DNA from: JACZSB01 sp965372015
GTDB lineage: Bacteria > Fidelibacterota > Marinisomatia > SCGC-AAA003-L08 > TS1B11
Direction of reading: 5' to 3'
Length of the DNA: 11,846 nt
Assembly (NCBI GenBank): GCA_965372015.1
Contig: CBDVAP010000091.1
Location: 1 to 11,846, forward strand
Positions 1 to 8,061 of the stretch are shown here, piece after piece. The notes under the pieces were generated by a model. The model did no database searches. It was not told where the DNA came from and was given only the letters and a program-made list of their open reading frames with translations. The position numbers and the translations under genes are program-made. Each line of letters starts with the position of its first letter. Within the stretch, counting starts at the first letter, position 1.

Positions 1-1105
1 CATGAATGGGAATCCGCTCGTGAAGCACCTGCTCAACGGCCGTCAACAGATCGCCTTCATCGACAGCGACCAGGGAAACCGCCACGCCGTTGGACCCCGC
101 CCGGCCAGTGCGGCCGATACGGTGGATATAGTCCTCAGGCACCTGGGGAATGTCGAAGTTCACCACGCGGGGCAGCTCGATGATGTCCAGCCCCCGGGCG
201 GCGATGTCGGTGGCTATGAGAAAGCGCACCTTGCCCTTTTTGAAATCGGCCAGCGCCCTGGTGCGCGAGGACTGGCTTTTGTCGCCATGGATGGACTGGG
301 CGCTGACACCGGCCCTGACCAGGTGCTTGGTGAGGCGGTCGGCCCCCCGTTTTGTGCGGGTGAAGACCAGCGCCTGGTCCCAGTTCTCGGTCTTGATCAG
401 GTGGGTCAGCAGCGCCCGTTTCTTTGAGCGCGCAACCGGATGCACCTTATGCACCACCAGTTCAGTGGCGGCATTGATGGGCGATACCTGAATGCGAGCA
501 GGGTCGGTCAACAGCGAATGGGCCAGTTGGCGTATTTTGGGCACATAGGTGGCGGAAAACAGCAGGTTCTGGCGCTGCTTGGGCAGCAGGGCCAGGATGC
601 GCTTGATATCGGGCAGGAAGCCCATGTCGAGCATGCGGTCCGCTTCATCCAGCACCAGGAATTCCACCTTTGAGAGGTTCACCGTTTTTTGGCGGGCGTG
701 ATCGAGCAGGCGGCCCGGCGTGGCCACCAGAACATCCACCCCTTTTTTGAGCTTGGCGGCCTGGGGATGAAAGCCCACCCCACCGAATACCACCGTCGAG
801 CGCAACGGCAGGAATTTGCCGTACTTCCTCACGTCCTCGTGCACCTGGGCGGCCAGTTCGCGAGTGGGGGTAATCACCAGTGCCCGGGGCTGAGGGCCGG
901 CCCCGTTGGCAAGGTCCAACATCTGCAGTATGGGCAGCACGAAAGCCGCCGTCTTGCCAGTGCCTGTGCGGGCGCCGGCGAGCACGTCCTGGCCCGCCAG
1001 GATGGCCGGGATAGCCTCAATCTGAACGGGTGTAGGGGTGGAATATTTTTTCGCGGATACAGCCCGCAGCAGTTCGGCCTGCAGGCCGAGGTCGTTAAAT
1101 GACAT
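1..1105 (-). CDS. rhlE: DEAD-box ATP-dependent RNA helicase, RhlE type (3' end cut by window edge)
   Basis: ATP-dependent RNA unwinding enzyme of the cytoplasm; RhlE-group helicases act in ribosome maturation and RNA turnover. 368 codons are visible and the frame is still open at base 1, so the variable C-terminal tail lies outside. All core motifs can be read on the minus strand: Q motif with Gln28, Walker A ARTGTGKT (45-52), PTREL (80-84), TPGR (129-132), DEAD (153-156), SAT (184-186), HGDKSQ (273-278), ATDIAARGLD (298-307) and HRIGRTGR (328-335). The ATG at 1103-1105 is chosen because AGGAG lies 10 nt upstream (1116-1120) and the protein begins in the usual RhlE way, MSFNDLGL. It lies 209 bp downstream of the M16 pair on the same strand and probably has its own leader. 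The family call is firm; RhlE rather than another DEAD-box subgroup is very likely from the motif wording. Confidence 0.95.
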   Translation of the reverse strand, partial: MSFNDLGLQAELLRAVSAKKYSTPTPVQIEAIPAILAGQDVLAGARTGTGKTAAFVLPILQMLDLANGAGPQPRALVITPTRELAAQVHEDVRKYGKFLPLRSTVVFGGVGFHPQAAKLKKGVDVLVATPGRLLDHARQKTVNLSKVEFLVLDEADRMLDMGFLPDIKRILALLPKQRQNLLFSATYVPKIRQLAHSLLTDPARIQVSPINAATELVVHKVHPVARSKKRALLTHLIKTENWDQALVFTRTKRGADRLTKHLVRAGVSAQSIHGDKSQSSRTRALADFKKGKVRFLIATDIAARGLDIIELPRVVNFDIPQVPEDYIHRIGRTGRAGSNGVAVSLVAVDEGDLLTAVEQVLHERIPIH

Positions 1106-1115
1106 ACGTTCTTTT

Positions 1116-1148
1116 CTCCTGAATCGCCCTGCCCCTGCTATTCAGGAG
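1116..1148 (-). promoter_or_regulatory. Hairpin sequestering the rhlE ribosome binding site
   Basis: In the mRNA sense the arm CUCCUGAAU (1148-1140) is exactly complementary to AUUCAGGAG (1124-1116), giving a 9-bp perfect stem with a 15-nt loop. The 3' arm contains the AGGAG that serves the ATG at 1105, so the 5' arm acts as an anti-Shine-Dalgarno. This is directly visible. That it controls translation is inference from how such hairpins usually work. Confidence 0.55.
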
Positions 1149-1227
1149 CCCGGTCCAGGCGAAATTATTTTTTATGCTTTATGCGGAAGCTGAAAACTGT
1201 GGTGGGAAGACAACTAACTCGCAGCGG

Positions 1228-1264
1228 GCACCGACCGGTGGGTGCTAAGTCGCGGGCAACTTAG
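1228..1264 (-). terminator. Two small adjacent inverted repeats downstream of the M16 pair
   Basis: The 209-bp gap between the M16 lipoprotein and rhlE holds no gene. Two short inverted repeats follow each other here: GCACC/GGTGC arms (1228-1232 and 1241-1245) and CTAAGT/ACTTAG arms (1245-1250 and 1259-1264). They share base 1245, so they may be alternative folds. No U-tract follows on the minus strand, so a factor-independent terminator for the M16 operon is only a weak possibility. Confidence 0.22.
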
Positions 1265-1314
1265 GCCCGGTTTGCCGCCAGACCTACAGAATTCTGCCCG
1301 TCGTCGAGGGTGGA

Positions 1315-2613
1315 CTAGCGGCTGGTGAGCAGTTGGCGGGGAACCTTGCGGGGGTTGCCCACCACGGCGAAGTGGATGTTGCGCACGTACTTGCGCAATA
1401 CGAACTGCACCTGCTCCGGCCGCACCGACTGTAGCTCAGGGGCGAGCTGGTCCAGCTGCTCCCAACTCTCCCCCACGATCTTCCAATGGGCCAACCGGTC
1501 TCGGGCACCGGCGGCAGCGGCCAACCGGCGATAGTGGCGGGTCAAGGCCACGGTGATGCGGCCCTGTAACGCGGTCACTGACAGCGGGCTCGTGGTGAGC
1601 CGGTCCAGCACCTCGAACACCACCTGCGTGGCATCCCGGGGATGGGCGGTGGACAGACTGATCAGGCCATAGTTGAAGAATCGGTCGCCAACCCGGGCAG
1701 TAGGGTGGTCCGCCAACTGGCGGCTGGTGTGCAGTTCCTCAAAAAGCAGGTCCTCCAGCAGGATCAGGGCGACGGTAAAGGCCGGAAAGTCGGGATGCCC
1801 CGGCCGCGGCGCCCTGAACAGGCCGCAGATATGCTCACGCGCCAGCGACCGCCTGCTGACCGTCACCTCCGATTTACCCGGATCGAATGTCAGGGCAGGC
1901 GGCAACATATCCGGGCCCAGAGGCAACTGTTTGGCCAGCCGGCGGATACGGATGGTGAGGTCATCGATGTCCAGGTCGCCCACGATCACCAGCAGCGCCC
2001 GGTTCTTGGTCACGTCACCCCGGTAGTACTGCACCAGGTCCCGGCGCTTCAGGCGGCTCAGCGATTCCACGCTACCCCAGGGGCGCCGGTTGTAAGGGTG
2101 GCGGGTATAGTACAGGTTGTTGGCATTGTGGGCGGCGTCCTGTTCAGGCACAGTGGAGGCGGTGATATGGCGGCTGATGATCCGGTGTCGCACTTGCTCC
2201 AGGTCGACGTGATCAAGGCGGGGGTGCAGCAGGATATCACTAAGCAGGTCCCAGGCCGACGGCCAGTTCTCCTTCGGGAAGCAGGTGGTCAAGCCGGAAT
2301 AGTCAGACTCCGCCAGCACCTGCATGGTAGCGCTCAGGGCATCCAGCCGCAAGTGGACCTCGTCCCGGCGCAGGGTCTCGGTGCCCTCTATCATGGCAGC
2401 CAGCAGCAGCGCCTCCAGCCCCGTCTGCTCAGGATTACCATAGCTCACCCCGCCCCGGAGGTAAAAGCCGACGGCCACCAGCGGCCGGCCGGGGGTCTGC
2501 TTGAACACCACTTCCAGCCCGTCGATAATAAACCCGGTTGTGCCGGTAGGAGGCGGCTGATTACAACCCAGTACCAGGACTAAAAGGAGGCTGCCGCATA
2601 GCCGCAGTTTCAC
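1315..2613 (-). CDS. M16-family peptidase-like lipoprotein, zinc site lost
   Basis: 432-aa protein with the two-halved M16B architecture: an N-terminal Peptidase_M16-like half (about 28-190) and a C-terminal M16_C-like half (about 195-430, including ALLVIVGDLDIDDL). The N-terminus has a lipoprotein signal: two basic residues, a Leu/Val-rich core and LVLGC with Cys17 as the probable lipidation site, then Asn18, which does not suggest inner-membrane retention. The family zinc motif HxxEH should fall at 68-72, in the segment that starts GLEALLLAAM (65-74), but the three positions are Ala68, Leu71 and Ala72. It is therefore probably not a metallopeptidase and may be a structural or regulatory partner. 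The GTG start (2611-2613) overlaps the stop of the upstream M16 gene as GTGA, which implies translational coupling and perhaps a heterodimer with that product. Family assignment is good; the role is unknown. Confidence 0.85.
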   Translation of the reverse strand: MKLRLCGSLLLVLVLGCNQPPPTGTTGFIIDGLEVVFKQTPGRPLVAVGFYLRGGVSYGNPEQTGLEALLLAAMIEGTETLRRDEVHLRLDALSATMQVLAESDYSGLTTCFPKENWPSAWDLLSDILLHPRLDHVDLEQVRHRIISRHITASTVPEQDAAHNANNLYYTRHPYNRRPWGSVESLSRLKRRDLVQYYRGDVTKNRALLVIVGDLDIDDLTIRIRRLAKQLPLGPDMLPPALTFDPGKSEVTVSRRSLAREHICGLFRAPRPGHPDFPAFTVALILLEDLLFEELHTSRQLADHPTARVGDRFFNYGLISLSTAHPRDATQVVFEVLDRLTTSPLSVTALQGRITVALTRHYRRLAAAAGARDRLAHWKIVGESWEQLDQLAPELQSVRPEQVQFVLRKYVRNIHFAVVGNPRKVPRQLLTSR

Positions 2614-3974
2614 GGCGCCACCACCTCGGTCAGGCTCATGGTACCGCTTGTGGGTTCATCCACCATCACCGCTGTGACCAGCGGCTGCCCGATGAGGTAA
2701 TTACCCAAGCATTTGCGCACATCCGCCGGCGTAATGGCCTGCAAGCTGTCAGGGTAGGAATTGAGGTAACCCAGTCCAGCCAAGGCCCAACCGGCGGCCA
2801 GCTCGCCCACTTCGGACCAGATATCGTCCCTTCGGGAGGTGGCCTGGACCTGTAAACCGGCGTTGGCGTGCTCGTAGTCCTGCCGTGAAAAGTAATCCGG
2901 CTCAGCCAGCAGGTCGATCTCCGCCCGGAGTTTGGAGACGGCTTGTCCAGCATTCTCCATAAGGGCTGTGGCCCGGATAGTGAAAGGACCGATGCGCCGT
3001 TGGGGATGATAGTCGACCGTGGCCTGCAAGAGGGGTCCGTTGCTCACCAGGCGGGACTGGAACCGGCCGGCATGCAGGTTTAGCAGGGCGGCGCAGAGGC
3101 CGGCGGCATATACCCCTTGGGGATCCTCCAGGTATCCCGGACCCTGCCATGAAAGCAGGATTTCCGTCGAGGCCACCGGCTCCACCAGCACCGTGTCCCG
3201 GTTCTCCACCAGGTGAACATATCCTGGCAGAGGATGGGTCCTGAGGGGGTCATAGCCCCGCTCCCAAGCCCCGAATATCTCCTCCACCTGAGCCAAGGTC
3301 TCTTCCCGGGCAAGATCCCCGGCCACTATCAGTAGGGCGTTGTTGGGGATTATATAGCGCATCTGGAGTAGGCGCAGCTGCTCGGCCGTAGCTGCTTGCA
3401 AGCCTTCCCGGTTGCCAAAACGGTCCTGGCGGCTGTAGCTGCCACCCCATAACAACCGGGTGGCCGCGCGGCGTAGCTGAAACTCGGTCCCGGTTTCCAG
3501 CTGATCAAGGCGCTTCAGCAGCATATCCCGCTCCTGGGCGATCTCGGCTCTATCCAGGAGCGGCTGCCGGACGGTACTAAGTAGAAATTCCAGCCCCGCC
3601 GCCAGGGAATCATTGGCCAGGCTGAAAAGGACCGCCGTCCATTCCTCCCGCGATAGGCTGCTATACTCAATGCCCACCTCCCGGCCCCGTTCGCGATAGG
3701 AGGACCCCACAGGCGGTCCTTCCTGCGAGCGAAATAGCATCTGCGCGTGCAGCTGGGACCAGCCGTTCTGGCCGGGGAACTCGCTGTTTGCGCCGTAGCG
3801 GAAAACCAGCTCCAGGATAACCACCGGTGTGGCCCGGCCGGGAAGCAGGACCAATTCCAACCCGTTTTCCAGCATAGTAGACTCGTAACGATCCCCCTCG
3901 GCGGCAGCCAACGGCCAGCACCAAAGGATCGCGACCAGGGGGAACATCCAACCGCGTACCATTACCCTTATCAT
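2610..3974 (-). CDS. Secreted M16-family peptidase-like protein, zinc site lost
   Basis: 454-aa protein with the size and order of an M16B peptidase. A signal peptide is visible (Arg3, Arg7, hydrophobic 10-22, probable cleavage after AAA at 23-25), so it should work in the periplasm. NGLELVLLPG (37-46) opens the N-terminal domain and IIPNNALLIVAGDL, in the 210s-220s, opens the second half. Where active members have HxxEH, this one has QLHAQ at 74-78 (Gln74, Ala77, Gln78). The downstream Glu ligand region reads ERDMLLKRL rather than the usual ErevvleEi. The C-terminal half keeps an Arg...Tyr arrangement (SRLVSNG...VDY) reminiscent of the R/Y pair of non-catalytic M16 partners. ATG at 3974 is taken as the start; ATG at residue 5 (behind AAGGG) is an equally possible start and would still leave a signal peptide. 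It is the first gene of a two-gene operon. Confidence 0.87.
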   Translation of the reverse strand: MIRVMVRGWMFPLVAILWCWPLAAAEGDRYESTMLENGLELVLLPGRATPVVILELVFRYGANSEFPGQNGWSQLHAQMLFRSQEGPPVGSSYRERGREVGIEYSSLSREEWTAVLFSLANDSLAAGLEFLLSTVRQPLLDRAEIAQERDMLLKRLDQLETGTEFQLRRAATRLLWGGSYSRQDRFGNREGLQAATAEQLRLLQMRYIIPNNALLIVAGDLAREETLAQVEEIFGAWERGYDPLRTHPLPGYVHLVENRDTVLVEPVASTEILLSWQGPGYLEDPQGVYAAGLCAALLNLHAGRFQSRLVSNGPLLQATVDYHPQRRIGPFTIRATALMENAGQAVSKLRAEIDLLAEPDYFSRQDYEHANAGLQVQATSRRDDIWSEVGELAAGWALAGLGYLNSYPDSLQAITPADVRKCLGNYLIGQPLVTAVMVDEPTSGTMSLTEVVAP

Positions 3975-4267
3975 ACTTCCAAGTTAGTCCGTAGGGTTTG
4001 GAAAATAGGCCTAAATCAGCCGAGGCGAATCAAATTAGGACGTCTAGGCCTTGAATATTATAAAACCACGGTCTAAGTTCGGTTGCAGGCAGCACCAAAG
4101 ACGAGTTCCCTTGCGTAGTTGGAATGCCTGGTCGAGTACGAATTTGATTTTGCCGGGCACTTACAGATGGTGTACGACCCCGTCCGGCAATAGCAGGTTC
4201 TGGTCGAAATTACAATCCGGTTTCAGATGGCGCCCGCACCGGCTCTATAAATTATCGAAGGTCCAGT
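3975..4267. other. Divergent intergenic region between the M16 operon and the etf operon
   Basis: 293 bp without a supported gene, sitting between divergent start codons, so it must hold both promoters. Toward the M16 genes there is a perfect TATAAT (4057-4062, minus). Toward etfB there are TACAAT (4211-4216) and TATAAA (4246-4251), neither with a good -35 box. A 7-bp inverted repeat TTGCCGG/CCGGCAA spans 4150-4190. The plus-strand frame through 4116-4250 reads protein-like but is broken by TAG 4116, TAG 4191 and TAA 4248. Confidence 0.6.
4045..4062 (-). promoter_or_regulatory. Possible promoter of the M16 operon
   Basis: A perfect TATAAT lies on the minus strand at 4062-4057, about 83 nt before the M16 start codon, with no convincing -35 hexamer upstream. 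The expected transcription start overlaps one of two TAGGCCT copies (4045-4051). The other copy, TAGGCCTA, is at 4006-4013 in the leader. Confidence 0.3.
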
Positions 4268-5041
4268 ATGAAAATTTGCGTACTCATTAAGCAAGTACCC
4301 GATTCAGGCTCGGTGCTCAGGATTCGCGGCGATGAATCCTGGGTGGAGGAGGATAATCTGGTCTTCACTGCCAATGAAAGCGACAGCTATGCCCTGGAGG
4401 AAGCGCTCTTACTAAAAGAAGCTCATGGAGGTGAGGTCATCGCCTGCACCCTGGGCCCAGAACGCTCCCGCCAGGTACTGAAGGATGCCCTGTCCAAGGG
4501 CGCTGACCGGGGCATTTTCCTGCACAGTTTTGGCAACCTGGACTGCAACGGCTTGGCTAAGGTGTTCGCCAAGGTCCTTGAAAAAGAACAATGTGATCTG
4601 ATACTCTGTGGTTTGCAGGCCGACGACACTGGTGAGGCTGAACTGGGTCCCATGCTGGCCGAGGAGCTGCATCTGCCGCACGTGACCATGGTGGTGCAAA
4701 CCGAGCTGCACAACGGTAGCCTCAAGGTCAAGCAGGAGTTGGAGGGCGGCTGGTTCCGGCAGGTGGAGACTCGCATGCCGGCCCTGCTCACCATCCAGTC
4801 GGGCATCAACAAACCGCGCTATGCTTCCCTGCGGGGCATAATGGCCATGAAGAAAAAGGAGCTTAGGGAACTCACGGCCGCCGACCTGGACATAGCCGCT
4901 ACGGAATTGACCCCGTTGCAGACCCTGCAACGAATATACCTTCCAGTCAAGACCAAGGAAACCGTTTACCTGGAAGGCGCGCCAGAAGAGGTTGTGGCGC
5001 AACTGGTGGATAAGTTGGCGAACGAAGCGAAGGTGCTATAA
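4268..5041 (+). CDS. etfB: Electron transfer flavoprotein, beta subunit
   Basis: Beta subunit of the soluble FAD/AMP-containing flavoprotein that collects electrons from acyl-CoA dehydrogenases. 257 aa is a normal length. It opens with MKICVLIKQVPDSG, the usual EtfB N-terminus. CGLQADDTGEAELGP (114-128) matches the conserved nucleotide-binding loop region, and the C-terminal family signature is seen at about 184-197 (R-Y-A-S-L-R-G...MKKK). The ATG at 4268 has AAGG about 6 nt upstream. It is the first gene of the plus-strand cluster, and etfA begins 2 nt after its stop. Nothing seen settles whether this ETF is bifurcating or conventional, but pairing with a membrane quinone oxidoreductase gene favours a conventional acyl-CoA-to-quinone shuttle. 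Confidence 0.96.
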   Translation: MKICVLIKQVPDSGSVLRIRGDESWVEEDNLVFTANESDSYALEEALLLKEAHGGEVIACTLGPERSRQVLKDALSKGADRGIFLHSFGNLDCNGLAKVFAKVLEKEQCDLILCGLQADDTGEAELGPMLAEELHLPHVTMVVQTELHNGSLKVKQELEGGWFRQVETRMPALLTIQSGINKPRYASLRGIMAMKKKELRELTAADLDIAATELTPLQTLQRIYLPVKTKETVYLEGAPEEVVAQLVDKLANEAKVL

Positions 5042-5043
5042 CT

Positions 5044-6012
5044 ATGGGCAAAATACTGGCATTCATCCAGCTTGACGGCGGCAAACCCAACCGCAACGCC
5101 CTGGAGGCCCTCCAGGGAAGCCAGCAACTGGCCGCTGATATAGGTCACCAACTGATTGGGGTGGCATTTGGTACCGGCTCACCGCAACAGCAGCTGCAGT
5201 TCCAAATGGATGAGATCATCATCGTGGCGGCGCCGGAGCTGGACCTTTATTCCGCCGAAAACTATGTGGCAGCCATGTCACAGATCATTGCCGCTGAACA
5301 ACCGGATCTGCTGATCGCGGGGCACACCTATCAGGCCCGGGATTGGCTGCCCCGTCTGGCTGCCCATATCCGCCGGCCGCTCGTCAGTGATTGCATCGGC
5401 TTCCAAAAGGGGACTCCCATCACCTGGGTGCGGCAAGTTTTCCAGGGCAAGATCAATGCTGACGTAACTACCGGTGAGGGGCTGACGATAGTATCTTTTC
5501 AAGCCGGCGCTTTCCGTCATGACCGACTGGGACCCGGCTCACCGGCGATCCGCAGCCAGGAGGTGGACTTATCGGCGGTAGAGGCCCAGGCCCGGGCTGG
5601 GGAACCGTTCCAGGACTCCAAGGCAACGGTGGACCTGAGCAGGGCGGAGAGGATTGTCTCGGTTGGACGGGGTATCGGTGACGAGGAAAAGCTCTCCCTG
5701 GTGCGGGAGCTGGCTGAGGCCCTGGGCGCGGAACTGGGCTCCTCCCGTCCAGTGGTGGATTACGGCTGGTTGGGCCACGATCGTCAGGTGGGCTCATCCG
5801 GGCAGACTGTGGCCGCCAAACTCTACCTGGCCGTGGGGATTTCCGGGGCCATTCAGCACCAGGTGGGTATGAAAAACTGCGGCTGCATCGTGGCCATTAA
5901 TAAGGATGCCAACGCCCCTATCTTTGAAATTGCCGACTATGGCATCGTAGCCGACCTGTTCGAAATTGTGCCTCGCTTGACCGCCGCTGTTAAGGAGCAG
6001 CAGAGTGGCTGA
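5044..6012 (+). CDS. etfA: Electron transfer flavoprotein, alpha subunit
   Basis: Partner of EtfB. The alpha subunit carries the redox-active FAD in its C-terminal domain (about 200-322). 322 aa is the expected size. The family signature is complete from Leu260 to Asn286 (LYLAVGISGAIQHQVG, then six residues, then IVAIN), followed by APIFEIADYGIVADLFEIVP. The FAD loop reads VGSSGQTV (249-256), where many relatives have IGQTGKTV. It starts 2 nt after the etfB stop, so translation is almost certainly coupled. 33 nt separate it from the membrane oxidoreductase gene. The assignment is firm; electron partners are inferred from gene order. Confidence 0.96.
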   Translation: MGKILAFIQLDGGKPNRNALEALQGSQQLAADIGHQLIGVAFGTGSPQQQLQFQMDEIIIVAAPELDLYSAENYVAAMSQIIAAEQPDLLIAGHTYQARDWLPRLAAHIRRPLVSDCIGFQKGTPITWVRQVFQGKINADVTTGEGLTIVSFQAGAFRHDRLGPGSPAIRSQEVDLSAVEAQARAGEPFQDSKATVDLSRAERIVSVGRGIGDEEKLSLVRELAEALGAELGSSRPVVDYGWLGHDRQVGSSGQTVAAKLYLAVGISGAIQHQVGMKNCGCIVAINKDANAPIFEIADYGIVADLFEIVPRLTAAVKEQQSG

Positions 6013-6045
6013 CCGGACCCTTAAATCAGGTATTCCTGCCGGGCC

Positions 6046-8061
6046 ATGAGCGGCCAAACGCTGCCTATCCCGGGCCTGTTCTACCTTTGCGCCGCCGGGG
6101 CATTACTATCATTCGTTTACCAACTGCGAAGGGCATTCGTCGCTCGCATCGGCCAGCCGGAAGCGGGGACTATTGGCCTGGTAGACGTGCTGCGCAATGC
6201 CCTGGTCTACGGCCTGGCCCAAAAAAAAGTATCCTCCCGGCGATTTGGCTACCCTACCATTATGCACCTGCTGCTGGGCTGGGGCTTCATGGAACTGTTT
6301 TTTGCTACTACCGTCGATTTTCTGGTGGAGCGGAATCTGTTGGTGGCCTTATTGCCGGATAAGGACACCCCCTGGTTCGCCGCCTTGAATGAAGCGGGGG
6401 GATTAGCACTTTTAGGCGGTGTGCTTCTGGCTCTTTACCGTCGTCACGGTGGCTCGCGCCCGTCACTCCTGCCCCATAATTCCTTTGCCGGCCGGGGCAA
6501 CTTCCTGGGGGATACCGGGATCCTGCTGGTGTTGCTATTGCTGGCCGTTGGGGGCTTTTTGGCCGAAGCCGCCCGCTTGGCGCTGGAAGCACCGGTGACG
6601 GCTACCGCTTCCTTCGTGGCCCGGCCACTGAGTTTAGCGTTGTCTTATTCTACCTGGGAAGTGTGGCAACCGTGGCTTTGGTGGAGCCACGCCCTGCTGG
6701 CCTTGGCCTTCATCGCCCTGTTGCCCCAAACTAAAATCTTCCATGCCTTGATCGCCATAGCAAACGTGGCCCTAACCGACACATCCCGGCAGGGCCGCTT
6801 GCGCTCGATGAACATCACCGCGTTAATGGAAGATCCGGATGCTACCCCCGATGACCTGGTTCTTGGTGCAGCCCAAGCAGACCATTTCACCTGGAAGCAG
6901 CTGCTGGGCGCCCAGGCCTGCACCGAATGCGCCCGCTGCACCTCAGTCTGTCCGGCCCAGGCGGTGGGATTGCCTTTATCGCCCATGAAAATCATCGTGG
7001 ATATCCGCCACGATCTCTATGCCCGGACGCTGGCCGATGGGGAGGTTCGGCAGCTGGCGGACGGTCTCATCACACCGCCGGAGTTATGGTCATGCACCAC
7101 CTGCCGGGCCTGCATGGAGGTCTGCCCGGTGCTCATCGATCACATCCCGGTTATTGTGGACCTGCGGCGATACCTGGTACTATCGGAAGGCCGGCCGCCG
7201 GACGAAGCCGCGCCTATCCTGGAGAAGATCGCCAAGCAAGGCAACCCCTGGGGATTCCCCCGTGAACAGCGGCTCAAATGGGCTGAGGATGCCGGCTTGG
7301 AGGTACCACTGATGGCAGATAAGGGCCAAACCGACATACTCTACTGGGTAGGGTGCGCCGGGGCCTACGATCCGCGTAATCAGGAGGTCAGCCGGGCCAT
7401 GGTGGCAATCATGCAGGCGGCGGGGATCGATTTTGCGGTCCTTGGTCCCGAGGAGAACTGCACCGGGGACTCCGCCCGCCGGCTGGGGGAGGAGTATGTC
7501 TACGAAACTGCGGCCCAGCGGAACCTTGAAACCCTGGGACAATACCGGTTCAACCGGATAGTGACCGCCTGCCCCCATTGCTTCCATACTTTAGGCAGCG
7601 ATTACCGCCAGTTCGGCGCCGAGTGGGAGGTGGTGCATCATAGCCAGTTCATCCACCAGTTGCTGGAAACCGGCCGCATCGCAATTTCAGGAAATCAAAC
7701 CGGGACCGTCACTTACCACGATGCTTGCTATTTGGGCCGGCATAACGGTATTTACAACGCCCCGCGTGAAGTTATCATCCGGGCATTGGGTCCCGAGGCG
7801 AGTCTGGTGGAGGCTGAATCCTCTCGCGAGCGGGGATTCTGCTGCGGCGCTGGGGGAGGTAATATGTGGTATGAGCTGCCCTCCGAGGAGCGCATTAATT
7901 TGGTGCGCTTCGATCAACTGGCCGCCACGAAAGCCGGCATTGTGGCCACGGCCTGCTCTTTTTGCCTGATCATGCTCGACGACGCCTGTAAGGTGCGGGA
8001 CCGGGAAAACAGCGTGCAAGTCAAAGATATCGCCGAGCTGGTGGTGGAGGGGATCAGTTGA
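6046..8061 (+). CDS. Membrane-bound iron-sulfur oxidoreductase, ETF:(mena)quinone oxidoreductase type (HdrD/CCG family)
   Basis: 671-aa protein that should take electrons from EtfAB and reduce a membrane quinone. The N-terminal ~240 residues are a NarI-like membrane domain with about six hydrophobic helices (near 9-25, 70-90, 115-131, 157-175, 207-226, 228-244). His74, His215 and His233 are candidate b-heme ligands. Two [4Fe-4S] motifs follow: C292-C295-C298-C302-P and C350-C353-C356-C360-P. Then come two CCG domains: C437, C472, C509, C512 and C561, C599-C600, C637, C640. The first CCG domain has NC in place of CC (ENCTGD), which I recall as common in this subfamily. This layout matches the ETF-linked membrane FeS proteins of beta-oxidising anaerobes and the actinobacterial Rv0338c type. 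The ATG at 6046 is forced: an in-frame TAA lies at 6022-6024 with no other start between. Its ribosome binding site is weak. The exact quinone and heme content are inference. Confidence 0.9.
   Translation: MSGQTLPIPGLFYLCAAGALLSFVYQLRRAFVARIGQPEAGTIGLVDVLRNALVYGLAQKKVSSRRFGYPTIMHLLLGWGFMELFFATTVDFLVERNLLVALLPDKDTPWFAALNEAGGLALLGGVLLALYRRHGGSRPSLLPHNSFAGRGNFLGDTGILLVLLLLAVGGFLAEAARLALEAPVTATASFVARPLSLALSYSTWEVWQPWLWWSHALLALAFIALLPQTKIFHALIAIANVALTDTSRQGRLRSMNITALMEDPDATPDDLVLGAAQADHFTWKQLLGAQACTECARCTSVCPAQAVGLPLSPMKIIVDIRHDLYARTLADGEVRQLADGLITPPELWSCTTCRACMEVCPVLIDHIPVIVDLRRYLVLSEGRPPDEAAPILEKIAKQGNPWGFPREQRLKWAEDAGLEVPLMADKGQTDILYWVGCAGAYDPRNQEVSRAMVAIMQAAGIDFAVLGPEENCTGDSARRLGEEYVYETAAQRNLETLGQYRFNRIVTACPHCFHTLGSDYRQFGAEWEVVHHSQFIHQLLETGRIAISGNQTGTVTYHDACYLGRHNGIYNAPREVIIRALGPEASLVEAESSRERGFCCGAGGGNMWYELPSEERINLVRFDQLAATKAGIVATACSFCLIMLDDACKVRDRENSVQVKDIAELVVEGIS
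8046..8050 (+). promoter_or_regulatory. Strong ribosome binding site for a TTG-started small gene
   Basis: GGAGG lies inside the last codons of the oxidoreductase gene, 7 nt before TTG 8058. This spacing is what makes the small downstream reading frame credible. Confidence 0.6.

Noticed and set aside
1642..2583. Plus-strand open frame of 313 codons
   Set aside because: It is antisense to the M16 lipoprotein gene, rich in Gln/Arg/Gly typical of the complement of GC-rich codons. The minus strand has a lipobox, M16 blocks and GTGA coupling.
4051..4290. Plus-strand frame of 79 codons before etfB
   Set aside because: It overlaps the etfB start, has Arg/Ser/Trp-rich composition unlike a real protein and no ribosome binding site.
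4412..5002. Minus-strand frame of 196 codons inside etfB
   Set aside because: Antisense shadow of a clearly recognised EtfB; no family resemblance of its own.
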